NCBI RefSeq assembly: GCF_900637205.1
Contig: NZ_LR134355.1
Span: 1,426,001 to 1,490,000, forward strand
Direction of reading: 5' to 3'
Source: Mycolicibacterium chitae
GTDB taxonomy: Bacteria > Actinomycetota > Actinomycetes > Mycobacteriales > Mycobacteriaceae
Length of the DNA stretch: 64,000 nt
A program made the translations under genes and the position numbers. The notes below the pieces were generated by a model that searched no databases, was not told the origin of the DNA, and worked only from the letters and a program-made list of their open reading frames with translations. Shown piece after piece: positions 17,071-24,811 of the stretch (its first letter is position 1; each line of letters begins with the position of its first letter).

Positions 17071-18524
17071 TGAACCGCAAGCGTTTGGTCGGACCCCTGG
17101 CAGTGCTGCTGGCCGTGGCGCTGGTGGCGGGCGTGGCATATGTGGTGCGGCAGCAGTTCTTCGGCTCCAAGACCATCGAGGCGCTGTTCACCTCCGCGAC
17201 CGGCATCTACCCCGGCGACGAGGTGCGGGTCTCCGGTGTCAAGGTCGGCACCATCGAGGCGATCAAGCCGGAGGGCACCCAGACCAGGGTGGTGCTCGAG
17301 GTCGATCACGATGTCCCGGTCCCGGCGGAGGCCAATGCCGTGATCGTGGCGCAGAACCTCGTCGCGGCCCGCTATGTGCAACTGGCGCCGGCGTATCGGG
17401 GCAGCGGTCCGACAATGGCCGACGGCACCGTGATTCCGTTGGACGCCACCGCGGTCCCGGTGGAATGGGACGAGGTCAAGACGCAGTTGATGCGGCTGTC
17501 CACCGAACTCGGCCCGCAGAGCGGGGTCGACGGCACGTCGGTCTCCCGCTTCATCGAGAGCGCGGCGAGCGCCATGGACGGTAACGGCGCCAAACTGCGC
17601 GAGACCATCTCGCAGCTGTCCGGGGTGTCGCGCATCCTGGCCGAAGGCAGCGGCAACATCGTCGACATCATCACCAACCTGCAGACCTTCATGACGGCCT
17701 TGAAGAACAGCAACCAGCAGGTGGTGTCGTTCCAGAATCGCCTGGCGACGCTGACCAGCGTGGTCGACGGCAGCCGCAGCGACCTCGACGCGGCGCTCAA
17801 GCACCTGTCCGTGGCGGTCGTGGAGGTGCAGCGGTTCGTCGCCGGCAGCCGGGACCAGACCGCCGAGCAGATCGAGCGGCTCGGGAATGTCACCCAGAAC
17901 CTCGTCGACCACAAGATCGATGTGGAGAACATCCTGCACGTCGCGCCGAACGCGTTCGCCAACGGTTACAACATCTACAACCCGGACGCCGGCACCGCGG
18001 TCGGTCAGTTCGTGCTGAACAACTTCTCCAACCCGGTCGAGTTCATCTGTGGCGCAATCGGTGCCATCGAGAACACCACGGCGCCGGAGACCGCCAAACT
18101 GTGCTCGCAGTACTTCGGGCCCGCGCTGCGGATGATCAACTTCAACCACCTGCCGTTCCCGATTGCGCCGTACCTGATGCCGTCGGCGAACCCGGAGAAC
18201 ATCATCTACTCCGAGCCCGGTCTGGCGCCGGGTGGCGGTGGTGGCTCCCCGGAGGCGCCGGAGCCGCCGCCGGCCGTGTCGGCGTACCCGCAGGATGTGC
18301 CGCCGGGACCGCCCCCGTTCACCGGTCGGGCTCCAGGAGTGCCACCGCCGGGCGCGCAGCAGATGCTGCCGGGTGCGCCGCCGGTCGTACCGCCGAACGT
18401 GTTGGCCAATACGCCGGACATGCTCAACCCGGCCGGCGCTGCGCCAGGACCGGCCCCGGGCCCGGCACTGGCCGCTGAAGTACCCGCCGGAGCGCCTGCC
18501 GCAGAAGGGACGCCGCCAGCATGA
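17070..18524 (+). CDS. mceD: MceD-type protein with proline-rich tail
   Basis: A 484-residue Mce protein. After the N-terminal helix (LVGPLAVLLAVALVAGVAYV) comes the MCE domain with GDEVRVSGVKVGTIEAIKPE, then the helical tunnel domain, and from about residue 375 a roughly 100-residue Pro/Ala/Gly-rich disordered tail. TGATG overlap with mceC, ATGATG overlap with mceE. The tail resembles those of other mycobacterial MceD/F proteins and may span or contact the cell wall. Confidence 0.95.
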   Translation: MNRKRLVGPLAVLLAVALVAGVAYVVRQQFFGSKTIEALFTSATGIYPGDEVRVSGVKVGTIEAIKPEGTQTRVVLEVDHDVPVPAEANAVIVAQNLVAARYVQLAPAYRGSGPTMADGTVIPLDATAVPVEWDEVKTQLMRLSTELGPQSGVDGTSVSRFIESAASAMDGNGAKLRETISQLSGVSRILAEGSGNIVDIITNLQTFMTALKNSNQQVVSFQNRLATLTSVVDGSRSDLDAALKHLSVAVVEVQRFVAGSRDQTAEQIERLGNVTQNLVDHKIDVENILHVAPNAFANGYNIYNPDAGTAVGQFVLNNFSNPVEFICGAIGAIENTTAPETAKLCSQYFGPALRMINFNHLPFPIAPYLMPSANPENIIYSEPGLAPGGGGGSPEAPEPPPAVSAYPQDVPPGPPPFTGRAPGVPPPGAQQMLPGAPPVVPPNVLANTPDMLNPAGAAPGPAPGPALAAEVPAGAPAAEGTPPA

Positions 18525-19876
18525 TGGGCAAGAGATCCATTCGACTGGGGATCGGGGCTGCCTGCGTGGTGGCGCTGACCACCAGCGGATGCGCGTTCCA
18601 GGGCGTCAACTCGCTGCCGCTGCCCGGTGCGGTGGGCCGCGGTGCGGAGTCTCAGGTCTTCCACGTCGAGATCGCGAATGTGGCCACGTTGGAGCCGAAT
18701 TCGCCGGTGATGATCAACGACGTCGTGGTCGGCAGCGTGCGCAAGATGACCGTGCGCGACTGGCACGCCGACGTCGAGTTCTCGGTGGAACCGGGTATCG
18801 AGGTGCCGTTGAACGCGGTCGCGACCATCGGCCAGACCAGCCTGTTGGGGTCCATGCACCTGGCGCTGAACCCGCCCGTCGGTGAGGCGCCCGGGGATCC
18901 GTTACCAGCCGGGGCGACAATCGCCCTGGACAATGCCTCGACCTATCCGTCCACCGAGCAGACGTTGTCCTCGCTGGCGGCGGTCGTCAACGGCGGCGGT
19001 CTCGGCCAACTCGGCGATGTGATCCACAACTTCAGCGCCTCGCTCAACGGCCGCGAATCCGAGGTACGTGATCTGTTGGTCCGGCTGGACACCTTCGTCG
19101 GCACGTTGGACGCCCAGCGCGACAACATCGTGGCGTCGGTGGAATCGCTGAACCGGCTATCAGCTACGTTCGCGGGCCAACGCGACACCATCACCCAAGC
19201 GCTGGAACGGATTCCGCCGGCCCTCGATGTGCTGATCCAGCAGCGGCCACGGTTGACGACGGCGTTGCAGAAGCTCGGCACCTTCAGCGATACCGCGCAC
19301 CAGTTCGCCAACGAATCCCAGGCCGACCTGGTGCAGAACCTGAAGAACCTGGAACCGACCATCAAGGCACTCGCCGATATCGGACCCGACCTGGGCGAGG
19401 TGTTGGGCTACGCTCCGACGTTCCCGTACACGCAGAGCTTCATGGACCGCGGTATCCGGGGCGACTACTACAATCTGTTCGCCACGGTCGATCTCACCAT
19501 CCCGCGGTTGAAGCGGACCCTGTTCCTCGGAACCCGCTGGGAGGACACCGATGCGCAGTTGGTCCCGGCACCCGGCGATCCGTACTACATGAACTACACC
19601 TACGACCCGCTCAAGACCGGGGCCAACCCGCCGCCGCCGGACGCGTTCCCGTCCGGGCCGGAAGGTGAGGCACCCATCGGTCTGCAGCAGGGACCGATGC
19701 CCCCGGTGCCCGCCGAGGTGGGCCCGATTCTGCCGGTGACCCCACCGCGACCGCTGCAGGTACCCGGTGCGCCCGTGTACCTGACGGCGCCGCCGGCGAA
19801 ACCGGGTGATCCCATCTTCGCCGGACCCTATGGGGCCGAACCGAATTCGCCGGTGCCGACCAACGGAGGTGGCTGA
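18521..19876 (+). CDS. mceE: MceE-type lipoprotein (LprK/LprN-like position)
   Basis: A 451-residue Mce protein in the position normally held by the lipoprotein subunit. The N-terminus has Lys/Arg then a hydrophobic stretch ending TTSGC, a lipobox-like site with Cys24, although the -3 residue is Thr rather than Leu. The MCE domain includes NSPVMINDVVVGSVRKMTV and GQTSLLGSMHLAL. A Pro-rich tail begins near residue 365. Start ATG 18521; a second ATG follows directly. Confidence 0.93.
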   Translation: MMGKRSIRLGIGAACVVALTTSGCAFQGVNSLPLPGAVGRGAESQVFHVEIANVATLEPNSPVMINDVVVGSVRKMTVRDWHADVEFSVEPGIEVPLNAVATIGQTSLLGSMHLALNPPVGEAPGDPLPAGATIALDNASTYPSTEQTLSSLAAVVNGGGLGQLGDVIHNFSASLNGRESEVRDLLVRLDTFVGTLDAQRDNIVASVESLNRLSATFAGQRDTITQALERIPPALDVLIQQRPRLTTALQKLGTFSDTAHQFANESQADLVQNLKNLEPTIKALADIGPDLGEVLGYAPTFPYTQSFMDRGIRGDYYNLFATVDLTIPRLKRTLFLGTRWEDTDAQLVPAPGDPYYMNYTYDPLKTGANPPPPDAFPSGPEGEAPIGLQQGPMPPVPAEVGPILPVTPPRPLQVPGAPVYLTAPPAKPGDPIFAGPYGAEPNSPVPTNGGG

Positions 19877-21645
19877 TGCTCACGCGTTTCGTCCGAACGC
19901 AGCTGATCCTCTTCACCATTGCCTCCATCGTGGGCGTGGCGGTCATGCTGTTCGCCTACATGCAGTTGCCGACGCTGTTGGGGGTCGGTCGCCTGACCGT
20001 GAAGATGGACCTGCCGGCCACCGGTGGTCTCTATCAGTTCAGCAACGTGACCTACCGCGGCTCGCAGATCGGCAAGGTCACCTCGGTGGAGCTCACCGAA
20101 ACCGGTGCGCGGGCGACCTTGTCGTTGGATCGCTCACCGAAGGTGCCCGCCGATCTTCAGGCGCACGTGCTCAGCATGTCGGCGGTGGGTGAGCAGTACG
20201 TGGATCTGCAGCCGCGCACCGATTCGGGGCCCTACCTGGAGAACGGGTCGGTCATCGCGGCGGCGGACACGACCATCCCGCAGGAGGTCGGTCCCATGCT
20301 CGATCAGGTGAGCGCCCTGATGGATACCATCCCGCAGGACACGCTGAGTCACCTGCTCGACGAGACCTTCGAGGCGTTCAACGGCACCGGTTACGATTTC
20401 GGTTCGCTGCTGGACTCGGCTGCCACGATCACCAGGGACGCCAACGCCATCTCGGACCGGACCCGCGCGCTGATCGACGACTCCGTCCCGTTCCTGGAAG
20501 CCCAAGAGCAGACCACTGATTCGACCCGGACATGGGCGCGCAGCATGGCCGGCATCACCGGGCAACTGTCCGACAACGACCCCGAGTTTCGGTCGGTGTT
20601 GGCCAACGGCCCGGGCTTCGCACAGGAGACGTCCCGGCTGCTCGAGCAGGTGAAGCCGACATTGCCGGTGTTACTGGCGAATATGACCACGATCGGCCAG
20701 GTCGGCGTCACCTACAACCCGTCGATCGAACAGCTGCTGGTGTTGCTGCCGCCGTATGTCGCGCAGATCCAGACCTACGCGCCGATCAACAACCCGGTGG
20801 GTATGCCCGGCGGCGACTTCTCGCTCGGTCTGGGTGATCCCCCGTCCTGCACGGTGGGCTTCCTGCCCCCGTCGGCGTGGCGTTCGCCGTCGGACACCGA
20901 GGTCATCGATACCCCAGACGACATCTATTGCAAGTTGCCGCAGGATTCGCCCATCGCGGTCCGCGGCGCGCGCAACTATCCGTGCATGGGTCATCCCGGA
21001 AAGCGCGCACCCACCGTCGAGTTGTGCAACGACCCCGAGGGTTTCCAGCCGCTGGCCACCCGTCAGCACGCGCTGGGCCCGTACCCGATCGATCCGAACC
21101 TGATCGCCCAGGGCATCCCACCGGACAACCGGGCGCTGCCGGACTCGCAGACCTTCGGGCCCATCGAGGGCACCCCGTTGCCGGTCGGTGTCACCGCTCC
21201 GCCCCCGCCGGCCCCGCTGTCGCCGCCCAACGCGCCGCCGCCGAGCTTTGCCGGCACCGGCCCGGGTCCGCTGCTGCCGGGACAACCGATCTATCTCGAT
21301 CCGCCGGTGACTCCGCCGCCGCCCGAGCAGATCTACAATCCGGCGACCACGCCGGATGACCCGGCCCACTCGCCGCATGCCACCGAGGTGCCGTTGCCCC
21401 CCGGTGCGGCGCCGGACCAGGTTCCGCTGCCCCCGGGCGTGGTGGGGATTCCCAACCCCGGCACGTCGGCTGCGCCGCAGGCCGCCCCAAGTGCCTTCGG
21501 CAGCAACGGATCTGACGGCCCGTCGGTGGCGGTGGCCAAGTACAACCCGCGCACCGGGGAGTACATGGGCGCCGACGGCAAGCTGTATCAGCAAGCGGAT
21601 CTGGCCCAGACGCCAAAGTCCTGGACGGATCTGCTGCCCACCTAG
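19876..21645 (+). CDS. mceF: MceF-type protein with long proline-rich tail
   Basis: A 589-residue Mce protein, last of the operon. Its anchor helix is LILFTIASIVGVAVMLFAYM, the MCE domain has YRGSQIGKVTSVELTETGAR and SAVGEQYVDLQP, then the helical domain to about residue 320. The region after it holds four Cys residues and a roughly 200-residue Pro-rich tail that ends in YNPRTGEYMGADGKLY, a motif I associate with MceF-type C-termini. TGATG overlap with mceE; a strong terminator follows 14 bp after the stop. Confidence 0.94.
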   Translation: MLTRFVRTQLILFTIASIVGVAVMLFAYMQLPTLLGVGRLTVKMDLPATGGLYQFSNVTYRGSQIGKVTSVELTETGARATLSLDRSPKVPADLQAHVLSMSAVGEQYVDLQPRTDSGPYLENGSVIAAADTTIPQEVGPMLDQVSALMDTIPQDTLSHLLDETFEAFNGTGYDFGSLLDSAATITRDANAISDRTRALIDDSVPFLEAQEQTTDSTRTWARSMAGITGQLSDNDPEFRSVLANGPGFAQETSRLLEQVKPTLPVLLANMTTIGQVGVTYNPSIEQLLVLLPPYVAQIQTYAPINNPVGMPGGDFSLGLGDPPSCTVGFLPPSAWRSPSDTEVIDTPDDIYCKLPQDSPIAVRGARNYPCMGHPGKRAPTVELCNDPEGFQPLATRQHALGPYPIDPNLIAQGIPPDNRALPDSQTFGPIEGTPLPVGVTAPPPPAPLSPPNAPPPSFAGTGPGPLLPGQPIYLDPPVTPPPPEQIYNPATTPDDPAHSPHATEVPLPPGAAPDQVPLPPGVVGIPNPGTSAAPQAAPSAFGSNGSDGPSVAVAKYNPRTGEYMGADGKLYQQADLAQTPKSWTDLLPT

Positions 21646-21659
21646 GGCACGCGCAAAGC

Positions 21660-21689
21660 AAACCGGCCACGGGATCCCGTGGCCGGTTT
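21660..21689 (+). terminator. Rho-independent terminator of the mce operon
   Basis: A perfect 15+15-bp inverted repeat, AAACCGGCCACGGGA and its complement, directly followed by T-rich sequence (TTTTGCGTT). It begins 14 bp after the mceF stop. Confidence 0.9.
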
Positions 21690-21788
21690 TGCGTTCTCTG
21701 GTTGTGTCGGCGAGATTGTCGTCAGGGTTGGGCCCAGGCAGAAGGGGCGACCCCGACGGCAGTTTCGCGGCCTCGGGTGGACCGCGTG

Positions 21789-22298
21789 TCAGATCTTCTT
21801 CATGTAGAACGGCATGCGGATGTGCGGCCACTGGTTACGGCCGCAGGAGCCGCTGGGGCCCGTGGTGACGTCCTCGCCGGTGTACTCGTCGGACTTGGCG
21901 TCGACACGCCCGTCAGCGCCCACGGGGTAAATCAGGATGGTCTGCAGGCCTTCGATTGGTGCCCCGTCCGCGCACCAACGCCATTCCGGCACCGCGCGCT
22001 TGAGGTACCAGACACCACTTTTCGTGTAGATCGGAGCGGACCAGCCCGCATCGCTGTGGACCGTGCCGGCGCAGTCGACCGGCGTGGTGCAGACCGTGGA
22101 GATGTTCCAGGTGCCGCGCGTGCTCGGCTGCTCCTGGTAGCGGTCATTGACCTTGGCCCAGACGCCGTTGGAGGAGGTCGCGAAGGTGCCGTTGATGCCC
22201 CACTCGGGATTGGCCCCCGCGACGGCCGGATTACTGACTCCGGCCGCGACCAGGGTCGCCAAAGCCGCCGCCGTCACACTCGCCCTAATGGCCGACAT
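21789..22298 (-). CDS. Small secreted protein, four cysteines
   Basis: A 169-residue protein with a clear Sec signal peptide (MSAIRASVTAAALATLVAAG, cleavage probably after PAVA). The mature part has four Cys residues (VCTT, DCAG, WCAD, SCGR) and many Trp/Tyr residues, which fits a small disulfide-stabilised exported domain. Family not recognised. ATG 22298 follows AGGAG closely; the longer open frame would run into the operator at 22329. It is convergent with the mce operon and sits 30 bp behind an operator copy, so it is likely co-controlled with the importer. Confidence 0.8.
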   Translation of the reverse strand: MSAIRASVTAAALATLVAAGVSNPAVAGANPEWGINGTFATSSNGVWAKVNDRYQEQPSTRGTWNISTVCTTPVDCAGTVHSDAGWSAPIYTKSGVWYLKRAVPEWRWCADGAPIEGLQTILIYPVGADGRVDAKSDEYTGEDVTTGPSGSCGRNQWPHIRMPFYMKKI

Positions 22299-22328
22299 CA
22301 CTGCGCTCCTACGTCCGGCGATAGTCTC

Positions 22329-22347
22329 ATTCTCAGAAGCGGAGAAT
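22329..22347. promoter_or_regulatory. Cluster operator, perfect 6-7-6 palindrome (site 5)
   Basis: ATTCTC-AGAAGCG-GAGAAT, with weaker flanking half-sites GATAGT and ACTGTC at 3-bp spacing on both sides. It stands 30 bp upstream of the secreted-protein start at 22298. Confidence 0.75.
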
Positions 22348-22412
22348 ATCACTGTCGCTATGGCTCGAGGTGGGGATCCGACCCAAATTATGCCGTCGGG
22401 GGGCGACTTACG

Positions 22413-23126
22413 TCAGAGAAAATCGACCCGGGCGATCTTGAGCTCGTCACCATCGCGAGCCAGGGTCACCGCCACCCGGAACCGCTGGGGGTCCTTGCGG
22501 GCGTCCTGGGCGTTGGTGGCCTGCGATTCGGCCGCCACCAGGACCACCGGGGATTCCTCGGCGACCGATTCCACCGCCACCGAATTCACCGTCACCTCGG
22601 TGATGACCTTGGAGGCTTCCAGCGATTCGACCAGGAACTCCGACTGGGCCTCGAATTCCTCCCTGAATTCGCCGGTGGCGCTGTCGATCACGCGCTGCAC
22701 ATTCTCCTCGGCGTTGGTGAAGTCCAACGACATGAGGTTGACCACGCCTTGTCGCGCGACGGCCGCGTACTCGGCGTGGCGTTCCCGCTCCTGGTCGACG
22801 CTGTGCTGCTGCCAGGCCATGAAAGCGCTGAACCCCACCAACCCGCAGACCGCCAAAGCTGCTGCCGCTACGGCGATCGCAGCCCAGGTCGCCGTGGATC
22901 GGCGAGCGGCCGCGGTGGGGTGTGGGGCGGGTTGTTCGAGGCCGGCCTGGGTTGCGACGCCGGCCTCCGCCTGGCGGCGCAGCAGTTCGGCGCGGGCGCG
23001 GGCCGCGTTGGCGCGAGCCTCGGCCAGCGCGGCCTGCGCCTCGGCTTCCTCGGCCGCGGCCTGGTTCAACGGGTCGAGGGCCGCCGCGGCGGCCGACTGG
23101 TCGTTCTCGGGTGGCTCAACTGCCAT
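22413..23126 (-). CDS. Mce-associated membrane protein (Mas)
   Basis: A 237-residue protein: acidic, Ala/Glu-rich coiled-coil-like N-terminal 75 residues, one membrane helix (WAAIAVAAAALAVCGLVGFSAF, residues about 80-103), then an extracytoplasmic NTF2-like domain with DFTNAEENVQRVIDSATGEF, the hallmark of Mce-associated proteins. These stabilise or assist Mce complexes. Normally two such genes follow mceF on the same strand; here only one is evident and it is on the opposite strand, which implies separate transcription. Confidence 0.9.
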   Translation of the reverse strand: MAVEPPENDQSAAAAALDPLNQAAAEEAEAQAALAEARANAARARAELLRRQAEAGVATQAGLEQPAPHPTAAARRSTATWAAIAVAAAALAVCGLVGFSAFMAWQQHSVDQERERHAEYAAVARQGVVNLMSLDFTNAEENVQRVIDSATGEFREEFEAQSEFLVESLEASKVITEVTVNSVAVESVAEESPVVLVAAESQATNAQDARKDPQRFRVAVTLARDGDELKIARVDFL

Positions 23127-23256
23127 GACCCGCCTGCTCCGTCTGTCGGGGTGGTCGCGCTGGCCGTCGATCGGCCGCGCGCGGCTCTGAGAAACTCACT
23201 GCAGCCTAGCGTTTCAGCGGACCCCGGGGCGGGGGAGTGCCCATTGGCTGAGTAAT

Positions 23257-23275
23257 CTTCTCCGAAATGAAGAGT
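23257..23275. promoter_or_regulatory. Weak copy of the cluster operator
   Basis: CTTCTC-N7-AAGAGT matches the 6-7-6 geometry but only about two-thirds of the half-site bases. It lies 30 bp before the secreted-protein start at 23305. Confidence 0.3.
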
Positions 23276-23304
23276 TTCGTTTCCAGCTGTGCGAAAGTAA
23301 TGAC

Positions 23305-23718
23305 GTGCGTGTGATGGTGATGGCCGCCGCTGCGGCGACGGTAGCCGCGATGCTCAGTGCGCCTGCTGCAACGGTGAGCGCTCCGGTGGCCCAGGCCGGG
23401 CCGCAAACCTGCAACGACGCCTTCTGCGTCCCCGGCATCCGGCCCAACGTGGTACTCGGGTCGTACTGCGACAACACGTCCTACTTCGTGTTCGGCACGG
23501 CGGTGGCCGGTCCGTCCATCCAGCCCGGCCGGCTGGTCTTCTGCGGATCGCCGCGCCGCTACGAACCTCGGTGGTTCCGTTCTCCACCGCTGGCGGGTAT
23601 CCGCGACGAGGGCAGCAAGTGCTCGAACGAACTGCACATGGTTGCCCAGGCCCCCGACGGTCTGTTCCTGAGCTGCATCGCACACAGCGGCGAATCGCTG
23701 TGGCGGCGCGGCGACTGA
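23305..23718 (+). CDS. Small secreted protein, six cysteines
   Basis: A 137-residue protein with a short Ala-rich signal peptide (VMAAAAATVAAMLSAPAATV, cleavage near AQAG). The mature domain has six Cys residues (TCND, FCVP, YCDN, FCGS, KCSN, SCIA), consistent with three disulfides. I do not recognise a family. GTG 23305 or ATG 23311 are both possible starts. It is divergent from the Mas gene and convergent with the next secreted-protein pair. Confidence 0.75.
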   Translation: MRVMVMAAAAATVAAMLSAPAATVSAPVAQAGPQTCNDAFCVPGIRPNVVLGSYCDNTSYFVFGTAVAGPSIQPGRLVFCGSPRRYEPRWFRSPPLAGIRDEGSKCSNELHMVAQAPDGLFLSCIAHSGESLWRRGD

Positions 23719-23759
23719 CGCCGCGGCATCAGTCTTCGGCGGGCGAGTGGTCTTCGTAG

Positions 23760-24179
23760 TTACCAGTTGCGAATCGAGCACAGCGCGCCCTTGGGGCCGC
23801 TGTCGGTCTTGACCACCACGCCGTCGACGGTGAGTTCACAGCTGTAGCCCGGCACCGGGAAGTTCGGGGCCTCTCCGCTCTGCACGGTCACCATGGCCCA
23901 CATGCCCGGGTCGGCCAGATGCGCCTCGAGCACCCACGGCTGGTCGGGTCCCACCTCGACGTCGGCCCGCGGACTGAACATGTACGGGTTGTGGCTGTAG
24001 TCGGAGAACAGCGCGGGCTCGGTGTCCCGGTAGTAGATGTGCGACCAGATGGGCGCGTTCGCGGTCACGGTGTACCGGACATGGTGCAGGACCGGCTCGT
24101 TCGCGCCGACCGGGGCCGCGATAGAGACGGACCCGCCCAGCATCGCCAGCGCGGCTGCCGTGGTTGCCAATGCGCGCAT
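23760..24179 (-). CDS. Secreted protein, downstream member of a pair
   Basis: A 139-residue protein with signal peptide MRALATTAAALAMLGGSVSI and likely cleavage after PVGA. The mature sequence is rich in Tyr, His and Pro (HHVRYTVTANAPIWSHIYYR) and carries two Cys near the C-terminus (YSCEL, LCSIRNW). No known family recognised. ATG 24179 has GAGGA upstream and lies 2 bp after the stop of its upstream partner, so the two are translated as a pair. Confidence 0.8.
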   Translation of the reverse strand: MRALATTAAALAMLGGSVSIAAPVGANEPVLHHVRYTVTANAPIWSHIYYRDTEPALFSDYSHNPYMFSPRADVEVGPDQPWVLEAHLADPGMWAMVTVQSGEAPNFPVPGYSCELTVDGVVVKTDSGPKGALCSIRNW

Positions 24180-24181
24180 CG

Positions 24182-24655
24182 TCACATCCTCGTCAATGAG
24201 ATGGGATAGGTGAAGCTGCCGCCGGGGGCGCCGTCGCACCCGGCCGCGAAGTGCGAGACCATCTCGCCGGCCAAGGTGTCCATGTGCCAGCGGTAAACAT
24301 CGTGGGTGGGAATCGTCGGACCGTAGTAGATGTCGCCGCAGCGCAGACCGAACGGGTCGTCGATCACCATGGTGTAGAACCCGTCGTCACCCAGCACGGC
24401 GTCGGCGTGGGTGTAGACCGCCTTGGCGACCGGTTGGGGGATCGTCAGGATCCGCATACAGGTGGCCCCCTCGGCCGGCACTCCCTTGCACGGTGTCAGC
24501 GTAGAGAAGATCCAGGTGTGGAAGTCGCGCCGGTCCGGGATGTGCAGGTTGTAGTTGCCGAAGTACATCGCGTTCGCGGTGGGCGCCACCGAGATCGCGG
24601 CCGCCACCAACACCACGCTGGCCACCGCGCTCAGCGCGGCCCGAATGGACTTCAC
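24182..24655 (-). CDS. Secreted protein, upstream member of a pair
   Basis: A 157-residue protein with signal peptide (VKSIRAALSAVASVVLVAAA, cleavage near TANA). The mature domain starts MYFGNYNLHIPDRRDF and has four Cys residues. It looks like a small mycobacterial exported domain of the type that recurs near mce loci, but I cannot name it. GTG 24655 follows GGAGGAAG by 3-4 bp; longer starts would read into the divergent operator at 24759. Confidence 0.8.
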   Translation of the reverse strand: MKSIRAALSAVASVVLVAAAISVAPTANAMYFGNYNLHIPDRRDFHTWIFSTLTPCKGVPAEGATCMRILTIPQPVAKAVYTHADAVLGDDGFYTMVIDDPFGLRCGDIYYGPTIPTHDVYRWHMDTLAGEMVSHFAAGCDGAPGGSFTYPISLTRM

Positions 24656-24758
24656 GGGCTTCCTCCACGGTTCTCGGACTGTCCGGCTGACTATAAAACC
24701 CCGAGCCAGGCCATTGGGCCGAAACCGGAATCCCGCCTTCGCCACACCGGAGATTGGC

Positions 24759-24777
24759 ATTCTCGAATCCGGAGAAT
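24759..24777. promoter_or_regulatory. Cluster operator, perfect 6-7-6 palindrome (site 6)
   Basis: ATTCTC-GAATCCG-GAGAAT with an extra GAGATT half-site 3 bp to the left and flanks TTGGC...AGCATC that resemble those at 60638. It lies in the divergent region between the secreted-protein pair (start 24655) and the acyl-CoA synthetase (start 24812, 34 bp away). Confidence 0.8.
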
Positions 24778-24811
24778 AGCATCATCGGCGACGGTGAGGA
24801 GCGAAGAGCCG

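Noticed and set aside
12047..21645. Naming the operon mce4 (cholesterol importer)
   Set aside because: The neighbours differ from the mce4 locus and I cannot assign the mce type without a phylogeny, so no number was given.
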